Position numbers and translations under genes: made by a program. A stretch of 64,000 nucleotides of DNA from Peribacillus loiseleuriae. GTDB lineage: Bacteria; Bacillota; Bacilli; Bacillales; DSM-1321. This document shows positions 42,485-51,239 of the stretch, one piece after another; the first letter of the stretch is position 1, and each line of letters starts with the position of its first letter. Where the stretch lies: NCBI RefSeq assembly GCF_001183985.1, contig NZ_LFZW01000001.1:2912470-2976469 (forward strand), given 5' to 3'. The notes under the pieces were generated by a model. The model had not been told where the DNA came from and searched no databases. It saw only the letters and a program-made list of their open reading frames with translations.

Positions 42485-43476
42485 AGATATTCCACTCTTT
42501 CACAAACAGGCTTTCGCCACACTTCAATCATTTCAGCAACTACACTAACGGCAATTTCAATAGGTCCTTTAGCGCCAATTGGCATCCCTATTGGTGAATG
42601 AATCCACTCTGGAACGTTATCACATTGAAGAAGCCGTGTTGTCCTTTCTTTTGGCCCTAAAACACCTAAGTATCTTAACTTTTTATCGATTAATGATAAA
42701 AGAATTTGTTGATCCCTTTGAAAATGATGTGACATGATGACAACAAAATCATCGGCGGAAATTGAGATTTCTTCCATAAGTTTCGTTGGAAAATCAACCA
42801 AAAGTCGAGCCGCTTGTGGAAAATTCTTCTTCTGACAGAACTCTTCCCGCCAATCACACACAGTTACAGAAAAACCTGTTTCTGCTGCAAGTGCGACAAG
42901 TGGCTGAGCATCAGGCCCTGCACCGAACACAATTAGTCGTGGTTTTGGCTGATAAATATGAAGGAAAATTGGTTGTTCAGCGATAACCCCGCTTTTCAAA
43001 TCAAAAATTATACGAGGAATTTGCCCAGACCACCGTCCGAATGGTTCACCATCATTTGGGATAAACATATACTCCTCTGATTCAGGATATTTTTTCAACA
43101 TGGCGATTGTTTTATCAGTAGCAAGCAATTTCTTAACTACATTAAGATCTCTTTGATATATTTCACTCACTGGCTCCAGCAAAATATCAATGATTCCGTT
43201 ACATCCTGCCCCTTGCCCCCAAGCTAAGTCAGTTTCCTCGCTCATATCATATTGAAGCGAAATCGCCATTTGATTTTTCAATACCTGTTGCGCTTGGATC
43301 GCCAAATCCATTTCTAAACAACCAGCACTTAACATGCCTATTTGTGTTCCATCTTCAAAAAAAAGCATCTGTGAACCTTCTTTTTTATAGGCCGAGCCTG
43401 TAACTCGAATAATAGTCGCTAATACTTTTTTCCTCGAATCATTCATCATGTCTAATATTCGGTAAATATCTTCCAT
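42481..43476 (-). CDS. pucA: XdhC family cofactor-insertion chaperone (PucA-like)
   Basis: 331 aa. N-terminal XdhC/CoxI domain (residues 1-70: VLATIIRVTGSAYKKEGSQM, LSAGCLEMDLA) and C-terminal Rossmann XdhC domain (RLIVFGAGPDAQPLVALAAETG, VVIMSHHFQRDQQ, YLGVLGPKERT). It sulphurates or inserts the molybdenum cofactor in xanthine dehydrogenase. First gene of the operon puc A-B-D-C-E; the usual Bacillus order has C before D. No pucR-like regulator gene is in the window. Confidence 0.88.
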   Translation of the reverse strand: MEDIYRILDMMNDSRKKVLATIIRVTGSAYKKEGSQMLFFEDGTQIGMLSAGCLEMDLAIQAQQVLKNQMAISLQYDMSEETDLAWGQGAGCNGIIDILLEPVSEIYQRDLNVVKKLLATDKTIAMLKKYPESEEYMFIPNDGEPFGRWSGQIPRIIFDLKSGVIAEQPIFLHIYQPKPRLIVFGAGPDAQPLVALAAETGFSVTVCDWREEFCQKKNFPQAARLLVDFPTKLMEEISISADDFVVIMSHHFQRDQQILLSLIDKKLRYLGVLGPKERTTRLLQCDNVPEWIHSPIGMPIGAKGPIEIAVSVVAEMIEVWRKPVCERVEYL

Positions 43477-43483
43477 GTAATCC

Positions 43484-43500
43484 CCCCATGTCCGTCATAC
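43484..43500 (+). repeat. Isolated tail of the structured repeat
   Basis: ccccccatgtccgtcatac matches the 3' end of copy B (cccatgtccgtcatat). It lies 8 nt before the pucA start (on the other strand) and directly in front of copy B, as if an older copy had been replaced. Confidence 0.4.
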
Positions 43501-43501
43501 A

Positions 43502-43695
43502 AACCTAAATGGCCTTAAAACGTCATCAGTTACGATGAAGGGTTGATCATTAAGCACGCCACACTCGCCTCATCACAATGGTGGCGGTGCGGAGCCGGAA
43601 TTTCAGATGCTTACTCATTCATATAAGGATACTAGCTAAGTAGATTGGCTATATGAGTAAGCCGCGAAGCCCCGTCCCCATGTCCGTCATATATA
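43502..43695 (+). repeat. Dispersed ~190-nt structured repeat, copy B
   Basis: Same block order as copy A. The first arm reads cgtcatca instead of cgccacca; it still pairs along its full length with tggtggcg through two G-U pairs. An additional perfect stem is gcttactcat/atgagtaagc. In the crossing stem gatgaagg faces ccgtcat with one mismatch. It has no ORF. Confidence 0.75.
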
Positions 43696-43774
43696 GATTC
43701 TAATTTATGTATATTCATAGACACCCCTTTCCTAGAATCGATAGTTTTTTTCTTAACAGGGTCATATACATAGA

Positions 43775-43967
43775 AAACCTGAATGGTGTTAAAACGCCAC
43801 CAGGTACTATGAAGGATACAACATTAAGCACACTACATTCGCCTAATCATAATGGTGGCGGTGCGGAGCTAAAATTTTGGATGCTTTCTCGATAAAATGA
43901 GTATACCTGCTAAGTAAGGGGCTTATGAGTAAGCCGCGAAGCTCCGTCTCCATGTCCTTCATAGAAG
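43775..43967 (+). repeat. Dispersed ~190-nt structured repeat, copy C
   Basis: Same block order. Crossing stem ctatgaagga/tccttcatag is perfect over 10 bp, cgccacca/tggtggcg over 8 bp, gcggagct faces agctccg, and ggctta-tgag-taagcc is a local hairpin. The copy ends 26 nt before the cotA start, so it would form the 5' leader of that mRNA if transcribed with it. Confidence 0.75.
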
Positions 43968-43993
43968 AAAACCTTGTAAGGGGCGGGAAAATT

Positions 43994-45535
43994 ATGAAAT
44001 TAAGAAAATTTGTAGATGCACTGCCTATTCCTCCACTCTTAAAGCCGACTTTGCGTTCAGGAGAATATACGTATTACGAAGTGACCATGAAAGAAGCGAA
44101 GCAAGCTTTACATCATGACATACCGGAGACAACTATTTGGGGCTATGAAGGCATTTATCCTGGGCCTACAATTGAAGTCGTTCAAGGCGAAAAAGTTTTT
44201 ATTAAGTGGATGAATGATTTGCCAGAACACCATCTGTTTCCAATTGATCACACCGTACACGGAGCGGAAAAGGAAATACCTGATGTAAGAACCGTTGTCC
44301 ACCTTCATGGCGGTCGAACAGAGCCAGAAAGTGACGGTTATCCGGATGCATGGTTCTCAAAAGGATTCGGCAAATTCGGATCATTTTTTCAAAAAAGTGT
44401 GTATGAATATGATAATCAGCAAAGTTCCCGTGCACTTTGGTATCATGATCATGCAATTGGACTAACGCGATTAAATATTTATGCTGGTTTAGCAGGATTT
44501 TATCTACTCCGGGATTGGCGCGAACAATCGTTAAATCTGCCAAGCGGCGAATATGAAATTCCTTTATTACTTCAAGATCGTTCATTTAGGGAGGATGGCT
44601 CCTTAGCCTATCCAGTGCAGCCTAAAGACAATGTTTCCGGTATATTCCCTTCAATAGTCCCTTCTTTTTTTGGTGATACAATTGTTGTAAATGGGAAAGT
44701 CTGGCCATATCTTGACGTCGCACCACGTAAGTATCGCTTTCGTTTATTAAATGCAGCGAACGCGCGTTTCTTCCGCTTAACATTAGATTCGGATCAGTTA
44801 TTTTACCAAATTGGCACAGATAGTGGCTTTCTTGAGAAACCGATTGGGGTCAAATCATTGTTGCTTGCACCCGCAGAGCGGTTAGATGTGATTATTGATT
44901 TTTCTAATCTTGGCGGTAAAAAGATCACGCTAAAGAATGATGCTCCGACTCATTTTCCGATTGGGGATCCTGTTGATCCGGATACAACGGGGATTGTGAT
45001 GCAATTTCGAGTGACAATGCCACTCTCCACTATCGATACAAGCGTTATACCAGACTTTATGGGGCCTATTCAATGGCTACCTGAACATACAGCAAGAAAT
45101 AATCGATACCTACAATTAAGCGAGGAGAAGGACTGGTATGGGAGACCCTTATTTCTTCTTGATCAGAAAAAATGGGATGATCCGATTACTGAACAGCCAC
45201 ATGTTGGTACAACTGAGATTTGGAATTTCGTGAATACAGATAATGATGATCATCCCATCCACATCCACCTTGTTCAATTTCAACTTCTTGACCGATGTTC
45301 TTTCGATGTGGATTTTTATAAAAAAACAAAGCAAATCAAATACACAGATCGCCCTATTCCACCGCATGCTGGGGAACGAGGCTGGAAGGATACGATTCGC
45401 TGTCCTCCTGGTTTTATTACCCGAATTATCATTCCGTTTTTCCCTTATACAGGTCAATATGTGTGGCATTGTCATATGCTTGAACATGAAGATTATGAAA
45501 TGATGAGGCCATATCGCGTCCTTCCACCGAGCTAG
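43994..45535 (+). CDS. cotA: CotA-type multicopper oxidase (spore coat laccase)
   Basis: 513 aa, the length usual for CotA. Four copper-binding blocks: HLHGGRTEPESDG, WYHDHAIGLTRLNIYAG, HPIHIHLVQF and HCHMLEHEDYEMM (His-Cys-His with axial Met). It oxidises phenols or bilirubin and forms spore pigment. I set the start at MKLRKFVDALPIPP, 7 nt behind aaggggcggg. An upstream in-frame ATG (43925) would add 23 residues, but these are encoded by the tail of structured repeat C and so are not native. It converges with the next gene; the two stop codons share the tetranucleotide ctag. Confidence 0.9.
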   Translation: MKLRKFVDALPIPPLLKPTLRSGEYTYYEVTMKEAKQALHHDIPETTIWGYEGIYPGPTIEVVQGEKVFIKWMNDLPEHHLFPIDHTVHGAEKEIPDVRTVVHLHGGRTEPESDGYPDAWFSKGFGKFGSFFQKSVYEYDNQQSSRALWYHDHAIGLTRLNIYAGLAGFYLLRDWREQSLNLPSGEYEIPLLLQDRSFREDGSLAYPVQPKDNVSGIFPSIVPSFFGDTIVVNGKVWPYLDVAPRKYRFRLLNAANARFFRLTLDSDQLFYQIGTDSGFLEKPIGVKSLLLAPAERLDVIIDFSNLGGKKITLKNDAPTHFPIGDPVDPDTTGIVMQFRVTMPLSTIDTSVIPDFMGPIQWLPEHTARNNRYLQLSEEKDWYGRPLFLLDQKKWDDPITEQPHVGTTEIWNFVNTDNDDHPIHIHLVQFQLLDRCSFDVDFYKKTKQIKYTDRPIPPHAGERGWKDTIRCPPGFITRIIIPFFPYTGQYVWHCHMLEHEDYEMMRPYRVLPPS

Positions 45536-46542
45536 CCTTCGTTTTTTGACAACTGATCTAGTTTTTTCAACAAGCTTTTTGTTTCATGATATAAAGAAAC
45601 ATGAAACCGCTGTTGTTCAAGATTACTTGAAATCATAACTTTTAACGTTTCACTCGGTGGGTAAAGAACTACCGGGTTTTCTTTTGCGTGAAAAAATGGG
45701 GCCAATGCTTTGACTTGAGCAGCCCAAATAGATTGTTGATCAGGTGTTATCGTTCCTGATTCAGACCAAGCGATGAGTGTTCCAACAATATTTGAAAGAT
45801 AAGCATAGCCTTGTGTTAAGTAATCCATCCGTTGTTGATAATTTTGCAGATTTTTCTTGCTTTTTTTTGTAAAAGGATTGTATTGAAGGCTTTCAGATGC
45901 ATCTTGAATAAGAGAGTTAGCTTGGTGAAGCTCTTTAAGCAATTGTTTTGTTTCTGTTTGCAAGGTGTACCCTGCTTGTTTTTCCAGACCAGACTCAGCC
46001 CAATCAGATACTCTACTAAAGGTTGTTGTTAAATGAGTAGCGAAATGATGGATGCTTTTCGAAGCTTGATTGGTAAAATTCGGTGGGTATATGAACATAT
46101 GTACAATAACAGCAACAAATGCGCCAATCAATGTATCACGGAAACGGTCTATTGGATAATAACCTGATTTATGACCCAAATCAAAGACGAGCAATACCGT
46201 TAGCGCAACTTGATGGATCGTCGTTGCATCCCTTTTTAACCATGTAGCGACAAAACAGCCAATAAGAATCAGTGTTCCAATCGTCCAACCATTTACTTGT
46301 AAATGTGGGGCTATGAGAACAGTGACTGAAATGCCAATCATTGTTCCGACTATTCGGTGAAAGGAAAAGCGAATAGAGCGATTAATTGTAGTTTGTAAAC
46401 AAAGAATGACGGTGATGGGCGCTAAATAAGGATGATGAGACCCCATAAATTTAGCAATCTCCCAAGACAGCGCAGATGCAAGAGCCATTTTCAAAATAAG
46501 CAGTGTTTTATTTTCCAATTGCATGTTATGTGTCATGTGCAA
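45532..46542 (-). CDS. Aromatic acid exporter family protein (FUSC/ArAE, YqjA-like)
   Basis: 336 aa. Residues 12-160 hold about six membrane helices (LLILKMALASALSWEIAKF, LAPITVILCLQTTINRS, IVGTMIGISVTVLIAP, IGTLILIGCFVATWL). Residues 165-335 are a cytoplasmic helical domain (TKQLLKELHQANSLIQ). This is the ArAE_1/DUF939 layout. A role in export of aromatic acids is named for the family but not shown here. The start could be any of three Met codons (MHMTHNMQLENK). Convergent with cotA. Confidence 0.82.
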   Translation of the reverse strand: MHMTHNMQLENKTLLILKMALASALSWEIAKFMGSHHPYLAPITVILCLQTTINRSIRFSFHRIVGTMIGISVTVLIAPHLQVNGWTIGTLILIGCFVATWLKRDATTIHQVALTVLLVFDLGHKSGYYPIDRFRDTLIGAFVAVIVHMFIYPPNFTNQASKSIHHFATHLTTTFSRVSDWAESGLEKQAGYTLQTETKQLLKELHQANSLIQDASESLQYNPFTKKSKKNLQNYQQRMDYLTQGYAYLSNIVGTLIAWSESGTITPDQQSIWAAQVKALAPFFHAKENPVVLYPPSETLKVMISSNLEQQRFHVSLYHETKSLLKKLDQLSKNEG

Positions 46543-46761
46543 TCTGACCCCATTTTTATCAAAGTAGATAATCTGTATTTAGGGTTCCCCTTTTGTTGAT
46601 TTTTATTTTTTGAAACGTATAAATCTGAAAGTCAACTGTAAGCTAGCTTGAGCACTTCGTGAACCTCTTTTTATGTTTAGAGTACCAATAAACTTAGTCG
46701 TTTATGATTTCCTGTAAGGCTAGATCATGTCCAGGGTCAATGACGCTCTACTTTATCTATA

Positions 46762-46815
46762 GGCTGTGTTATATAACGCTGTTGATTTTTAACAACAATA
46801 TTGTTTAACATAGCC
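46762..46815. mobile_element. 54-bp MITE with 8-bp target duplication, copy 2
   Basis: Begins ggctgtgtta and ends taacatagcc. It is identical, as reverse complement, to 35158-35211, and is flanked by the perfect direct repeat tatctata (46754-46761 and 46816-46823). Identity plus intact duplications suggests recent movement. The rest of the 46543-46936 gap has no ORF. Confidence 0.85.
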
Positions 46816-46936
46816 TATCTATAAAACAAACACAAAGAAACATGAACAGGACAGCAATTTTCGTTCTAACAAATATGATATGCATCAATTTTGTTACTTC
46901 GCATATATAACAACTAGGTGGAAAGGGGGCTGTCTT

Positions 46937-47436
46937 ATGTTACATGATCAAAAAAAAAGTTTATCAACTGCAAAATTATAACAGTTAGCGATTCAAGAAC
47001 CGCTGACACGGATTACAGTGGCCAGTTAATGAAAGAGTTACTACTGAAAAACGGGCATATTGTCACAGCCTATGAACTTGTTACAGATGAAAAAACAGAC
47101 ATCGTGCAGGCGTTTCATTCCGGATGTATAGACCCTAAGATCGATGCCATTTTACTAAACGGTGGAACGGGCCTTGCCAAAAGAGATGTGACGATTGAAA
47201 GCATCCAGCCATTATTACATAAAGAAATGGTCGGCTTTGGTGAGATTTTTCGAATGCTGAGCTATACGGAAGATATCGGCTCAGCGGCGATCCTATCTCG
47301 GGCGATTGCTGGAGTTTATAACGATACAGCTGTTTATTGTACACCTGGGTCAGTAGGAGCCGTTAAACTAGCCATGGAAAAATTAATTATCCCCGAACTT
47401 GGTCATGTGATTTCAGAAATCAGAAAAAATTTATAA
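46937..47436 (+). pseudogene. moaB: moaB, interrupted by a one-base frameshift in an A9 run
   Basis: MoaB/MogA-type molybdopterin adenylyltransferase. The ATG at 46937 has a good ribosome site (aaggggg, 7 nt). It reads MLHDQKK and then, because the run 46950-46958 has nine A, shifts and stops at taa (46979-46981). With ten A the frame would continue KKFINCKIITVSDSRTADT and into the intact body that runs to 47436 (NGGTGLAKRDVTIESIQPL, GFGEIFRMLSYTEDIGSAAILSRA, CTPGSVGAVKLAMEKLI). A shorter product could start at ATG 47029, but it would lack the first strand and the TVSD loop. It may be a sequencing error, a true pseudogene, or a slippage-controlled gene. Confidence 0.8.
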
Positions 47437-47452
47437 CTGAAATGGGGCAAAA

Positions 47453-48229
47453 ATGATGAAAATTTTCTTTAAACCAGTCTTGATGTTCTCTATCATCCTT
47501 CTACTTTTTATCAGTGGATGTAAGGAGAAACAAGAGAAAGTTGAACTGACCATTTCGGCAGCGGCCAGCTTAAAAGATAGTATGGATGCCATCCAAGCAC
47601 AATTTGAAAAAGAACACCCAAATATCTCTCTAACGTTTAACTATGGGGGATCAGGCATGTTGCAAAAGCAAATTGAGCAGGGCGCTCCAGTTGATGTATT
47701 CCTTTCTGCTGCGGAACAAAATTATCAAGCACTCGAAGAAGAAAACATGCTAATTCCAGAGATGGGCGGGCCTTTTACAAAGAACGCCCTTGTCGTGATT
47801 GCTCCAACAAATAAAAAGTATGCTTCTTTCAACGATTTGATAGAAAAAGGAGATAAAATCGCAATCGGCATCCCTGAAACTGTTCCCGCAGGCGCCTATG
47901 CAAAAGAAACTTTACAAAAAATAGGGAAATGGGAAGAGATACAAGATAAATTAGTGTTAGCTAAAGATGTCCGTCAAGTATTAACTCTTGTGGAGCAACA
48001 AAACGTAAGCGGTGGCATTGTTTACCAATCTGATGCTGCAAGTTCTGTTAAATTGAACATCATTGAAAAAATTGATCCTTCCCTTCATTCAGAGATTCAG
48101 TATTACGGAGGCGTTGTTGCGAACAGGAGCAATTCAAAGGAAGCGTCATTATTTATCGACTTTCTGCATAATTCAGCCATTCAGAAGATTTTTGTTGAAA
48201 ACGGATTTATCCCTATTACCTCGAAATAA
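47453..48229 (+). CDS. modA: Molybdate-binding lipoprotein ModA
   Basis: 258 aa periplasmic-type binding protein. Lipoprotein signal with lipobox FISGC (Cys about 23). Typical ModA segments: TISAAASLKDSMDAI, FNYGGSGMLQKQIEQGAPVDVFLSA, VVIAPTNKK, GIPETVPAGAYAKE and VKLNIIEKIDPSLHSEIQYYGGV. It captures molybdate outside the cell for ModB. It follows moaB by 16 nt in the same direction. The start may be the first or second of two adjacent ATGs. Confidence 0.9.
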   Translation: MMKIFFKPVLMFSIILLLFISGCKEKQEKVELTISAAASLKDSMDAIQAQFEKEHPNISLTFNYGGSGMLQKQIEQGAPVDVFLSAAEQNYQALEEENMLIPEMGGPFTKNALVVIAPTNKKYASFNDLIEKGDKIAIGIPETVPAGAYAKETLQKIGKWEEIQDKLVLAKDVRQVLTLVEQQNVSGGIVYQSDAASSVKLNIIEKIDPSLHSEIQYYGGVVANRSNSKEASLFIDFLHNSAIQKIFVENGFIPITSK

Positions 48230-48253
48230 AGGATAGAAACTGAAGGTGGAAAC

Positions 48254-48922
48254 ATGAACCAAGATTACTTTTTTCCGATTCAATTATCCTTAGTCGTTGC
48301 TTTTGCAGCGGCATTGGCCGCTTTTATTACTGGTGTCATATTAGGGAAGGTATTTTCTGTACAATCATTTAAAGGAAAAATCCTTCTTGAAACAGTTCTT
48401 ATGCTACCACTCGTATTGCCTCCTTCTGTGATCGGATTTTTATTAATTTTGATGTTTGGTGCAAAATCCCCAATTGGTCAACTGATTGAAGCCTTTACAG
48501 GAAGCACCATCCTTTTCACTCCCTTGGCGGCAATGATAGCAGCTAGTGTCGTTGCTTTTCCGCTGATGTTTCAATCTGCCAAAGCGGGATTCACAGCAGT
48601 TGATAAAGATATCGAAGGTGCTGCTAAAGTAGATGGAGCGTCTACTTGGGCTGTTTTAGTGAAAATTTCAATTCCTTTAGCAAGCAAGTCGCTTATAGCC
48701 GGTGGTGTACTTAGTTTTACCCGTGCACTCGGCGAATTCGGCGCAACTCTCATGTTTGCCGGCAACCTTCCAGGCAAAACGCAAACGATTCCGACCATGA
48801 TTTATATTGCTGTCGAATCTGGCAACACCAAACTCGCCTTTAGTTATGTATTATTTAGCATTACTTTGGCCTTTATTTTACTTGGGCTGATACAAATCAT
48901 TAACAAAAGAAATGATCTATAA
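48254..48922 (+). CDS. modB: Molybdate ABC transporter permease ModB
   Basis: 222 aa with five helices. The ATPase-coupling EAA loop reads AAKVDGASTWAVLVKISIPLASKSLIAGGVLSFTRALGEFGAT, the usual ModB form. Ribosome site aaggtgg. No modC (ATPase) follows: the next 490 bp contain only repeats and a terminator. An ATPase must be supplied from elsewhere, as in some other Bacillus. Confidence 0.9.
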   Translation: MNQDYFFPIQLSLVVAFAAALAAFITGVILGKVFSVQSFKGKILLETVLMLPLVLPPSVIGFLLILMFGAKSPIGQLIEAFTGSTILFTPLAAMIAASVVAFPLMFQSAKAGFTAVDKDIEGAAKVDGASTWAVLVKISIPLASKSLIAGGVLSFTRALGEFGATLMFAGNLPGKTQTIPTMIYIAVESGNTKLAFSYVLFSITLAFILLGLIQIINKRNDL

Positions 48923-49060
48923 TTCAACAAAAGATGAAAAAGTAAACCGCCATTTTGCGAGTAATGCAAGAACCATTCATCGATAACAGTACATCCATCT
49001 ATACCAAGGCAAGGTTACCCATAACTAAATAAGCAGATTCAAAGTATCAATTCCGTTACA

Positions 49061-49092
49061 ATTTGACGCATACACTCTGGATTTGACGCATA
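49061..49092 (+). repeat. Short direct repeat
   Basis: atttgacgcata occurs at 49061-49072 and again at 49081-49092, a 20-bp period, in the gap after modB. Meaning unknown. Confidence 0.45.
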
Positions 49093-49144
49093 TTTTTCAA
49101 GTTCCTCCACCTTCAACTATTAAAATAGACAGGCACTTCTGTGA

Positions 49145-49181
49145 CAAAAAACGCTTAGCCTTTTTAGCCAAGCGTTTTTTG
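49145..49181. terminator. Bidirectional-looking terminator between modB and moaC
   Basis: aaaaaacgctt (49146-49156) and aagcgtttttt (49170-49180) form an 11-bp stem with A/T tracts on both sides; ends the mod transcript on plus and possibly read-through of the moa operon on minus. Confidence 0.7.
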
Positions 49182-49421
49182 TTTATCCCGCATTAACGGG
49201 CAGCTTCCTCCCCACCTCAATGCTTAGAGGAATCGAAGAAGCGATTGGTGAGATACAGTGAAACTTACCTTTGTGGTCTTCAAAGCTTTAGTTGAACCAA
49301 TCACCAATCGGGTTCGTAGAGTCGCTTTACCGAAGCAGAGTGGAGGTATTAGCGACTCTAGAACGGGGATAACAATCAGTAGGAGATGAAGAAACCCCCC
49401 TACTGATTGAAGTTTCACTTT
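49182..49421 (-). repeat. IS200/IS605-like remnant, copy 2 (long)
   Basis: On the minus strand the element starts aaagtgaaac right after moaC codons gaa-taa, so the stop codon overlaps its first bases (target ttgaat). It then has the hairpin tcaatcagtagg/cctactgattg, an inverted pair tagagtcgct/agcgactcta, a pair gattggtga/tcaccaatc, the block cctctaagcattgaggtgggg, and ends cccgttaatgcgggataaac. No transposase remains. Multiple nested stems suggest a structured RNA or single-strand-transposition ends. Confidence 0.55.
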
Positions 49422-49905
49422 ATTCAATTCTGGTAAAATTGCCACTCTTGCCACCAGTCTTTTTCACTAAAAATGTTGGTCCGATTATCATGCCTTTGTC
49501 AATGGCTTTACACATATCATATACCGTTAAGGCACAAACGGAAACAGCCGTGAGCGCCTCCATCTCGACGCCTGTACTTCCTCTCGTTTTTACTGAACAG
49601 GTTATAATTAATCGGTTAGCATCCTCTGTTCTCTCCCATTGAAAAAAAATGTCAATGCTAGTTAAGGCAATGGGATGGCACATCGGGATCATATGGCTCG
49701 TTTGTTTCGCTGCCATAATTCCAGCAATTTGCGCAATGGCAAGTACGTCCCCTTTTTCAATCGAACCACTCGTCATTTTATTGTATATTTCTTCTGATAA
49801 AAGAAGGCTAGATTGGGCAATGGCTGTTCGATTTGTTTCATGTTTGTCGCCAATATCGACCATTCTTGCCCGACCCTGCTCATTAAAATGGCTAAATTCT
49901 AACAT
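49420..49905 (-). CDS. moaC: Cyclic pyranopterin monophosphate synthase MoaC
   Basis: 161 aa, family length. Second step of molybdopterin synthesis. Motifs: [58 protein letters not shown] and the catalytic Lys region [18 protein letters not shown] set the start at MLEFSHFN, behind agggaagg; the longer frame (to 49968) overlaps moaA and has no site. The stop TAA is shared with the first bases of an IS605-like remnant. Last gene of the moe-moa operon. Confidence 0.92.
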   Translation of the reverse strand: MLEFSHFNEQGRARMVDIGDKHETNRTAIAQSSLLLSEEIYNKMTSGSIEKGDVLAIAQIAGIMAAKQTSHMIPMCHPIALTSIDIFFQWERTEDANRLIITCSVKTRGSTGVEMEALTAVSVCALTVYDMCKAIDKGMIIGPTFLVKKTGGKSGNFTRIE

Positions 49906-49957
49906 CTCGCCTTCCCTCTTTTCAATGAAATACATCCTTATCTTATGATAAATGGAT

Positions 49958-50974
49958 TCAGCCACCAATATAAGACATACCGATTTTCTTTCGACTTTTT
50001 GCAGTTAGCTCCGTTCGTTCATCAGAATAGCGATCGTTCCGCGTATTCCATATTTGCCAAATCGCATTGGCCAGTTCTTCATTTGTCGCATTCCCCCGAA
50101 GGAGTTCTTTTAGATCATACCCGTTTGATGCAAATAAACACGTATACATTTTCCCGTCGGATGATAATCTCGCTCTCGTACAAGATGAGCAAAACGATTC
50201 AGATACCGACGTAATAAAGCCGATTTCAACATGACTATTTTCATAGCAATAGCGACCGGCCACTTCCCCGTAATAATTGGCTTTTACAGGAGTCAATTGA
50301 TAATGCCTTAATAATTTGCTGAGAATGTCCTTTTTCGTTACCACTTGTTGAAAGCTCCAATTATTATCTTCGCCAACGTCCATGAACTCAATAAACCGAA
50401 GCGTAATCTCCTTTTCTTTAAAATAAGCGCTCATCGGCATAATTTCTTGTTCATTGACTCCTTTTTGGACGACCATATTAACTTTCACTGAAAAGCCGAG
50501 ATTTTTGGCATAGTCAATGTTCTCAAGTATTAGCTTTGGATCGATACCACGACCATTCATTTTGCTAAATGTTTCTTTAGACAACGCATCAAGGCTAATA
50601 TTTAAACGTCGCAGTCCTACCTCATACAGTGATTTTCCATATTTTTTTAAAAGCAATCCGTTCGTAGTCAAGGCGATGTCTTCTAGCCCCTCTATTTTTC
50701 TAAGCATCTTGACAAACTCTGGCAAATCATTTCTAAGCAATGGTTCCCCACCAGTTAACCGAATTTTCTTCACACCCATTTGAACAAAAATAGTAGCTAG
50801 TCTTGTCATTTCTTCCAAAGACAATAATTCACTTTTTGGCAAAAACGCATATTCATCACCATATACTTCTTTCGGCATGCAATAGGTGCAACGAAAATTA
50901 CAGCGATCGGTTACAGAAATGCGTAAATCTCTTAAAGGTCTGTTTAAGCGATCACTAAGTAGTTCAGTCATCAT
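49958..50974 (-). CDS. moaA: GTP 3',8-cyclase MoaA (radical SAM)
   Basis: 338 aa. First step of molybdopterin synthesis. N-terminal 4Fe-4S/SAM motif [10 protein letters not shown] (about residues 25-34), [10 protein letters not shown] (GGEP, SAM), LNISLDAL, C-terminal second cluster with [18 protein letters not shown]. The expected C-terminal GG is present (SYIGG). I set the start at the double ATG behind aaagga; the longer frame begins inside moaD. Very close to moaD. Confidence 0.93.
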   Translation of the reverse strand: MMTELLSDRLNRPLRDLRISVTDRCNFRCTYCMPKEVYGDEYAFLPKSELLSLEEMTRLATIFVQMGVKKIRLTGGEPLLRNDLPEFVKMLRKIEGLEDIALTTNGLLLKKYGKSLYEVGLRRLNISLDALSKETFSKMNGRGIDPKLILENIDYAKNLGFSVKVNMVVQKGVNEQEIMPMSAYFKEKEITLRFIEFMDVGEDNNWSFQQVVTKKDILSKLLRHYQLTPVKANYYGEVAGRYCYENSHVEIGFITSVSESFCSSCTRARLSSDGKMYTCLFASNGYDLKELLRGNATNEELANAIWQIWNTRNDRYSDERTELTAKSRKKIGMSYIGG

Positions 50975-51005
50975 GATCAGTCCTTTTTTAGATTTATTTG
51001 TGATT

Positions 51006-51239
51006 TCATCCTCCACTTACCGGCGGGATAAAAGCAACAGAATCGCCCGAATATATTGGTTCTGTTTCTAATACATATTCTTCATTTACTGCGACATGCC
51101 ATGAAAAGTCTGTAAATCCCGGATACGTTTCATTCGCCCATTTAATGAGCTCAGCGACTGTTCCAGCTGTCCAACTGATCGTTTCTGCTTTTTTTTTCGT
51201 CAATTCTTTCATTTGCGCAAAGTAATAAAGATGAATCAT
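51006..51239 (-). CDS. moaD: Molybdopterin synthase small subunit MoaD
   Basis: 77 aa ubiquitin-like sulphur carrier (MIHLYYFAQMKELTKK... VAFIPPVSGG). The C-terminal GG, which is adenylated by MoeB and thiolated, is intact. ATG 51239 follows cggagggggg at normal distance. Without the frameshift in moaE its ATG would overlap the moaE stop as TGATG, a coupling arrangement; at present moaE runs on through the first 89 nt. Confidence 0.9.
   Translation of the reverse strand: MIHLYYFAQMKELTKKKAETISWTAGTVAELIKWANETYPGFTDFSWHVAVNEEYVLETEPIYSGDSVAFIPPVSGG

Noticed and set aside
43925..43993. 23-residue N-terminal extension of CotA
   Set aside because: It translates the tail of structured repeat C; the internal ATG has the ribosome site and gives the family length.
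46880..46936. ModE-like operator (tatataac half site) before moaB
   Set aside because: Only one half site matches, and ModE is not expected in this group.
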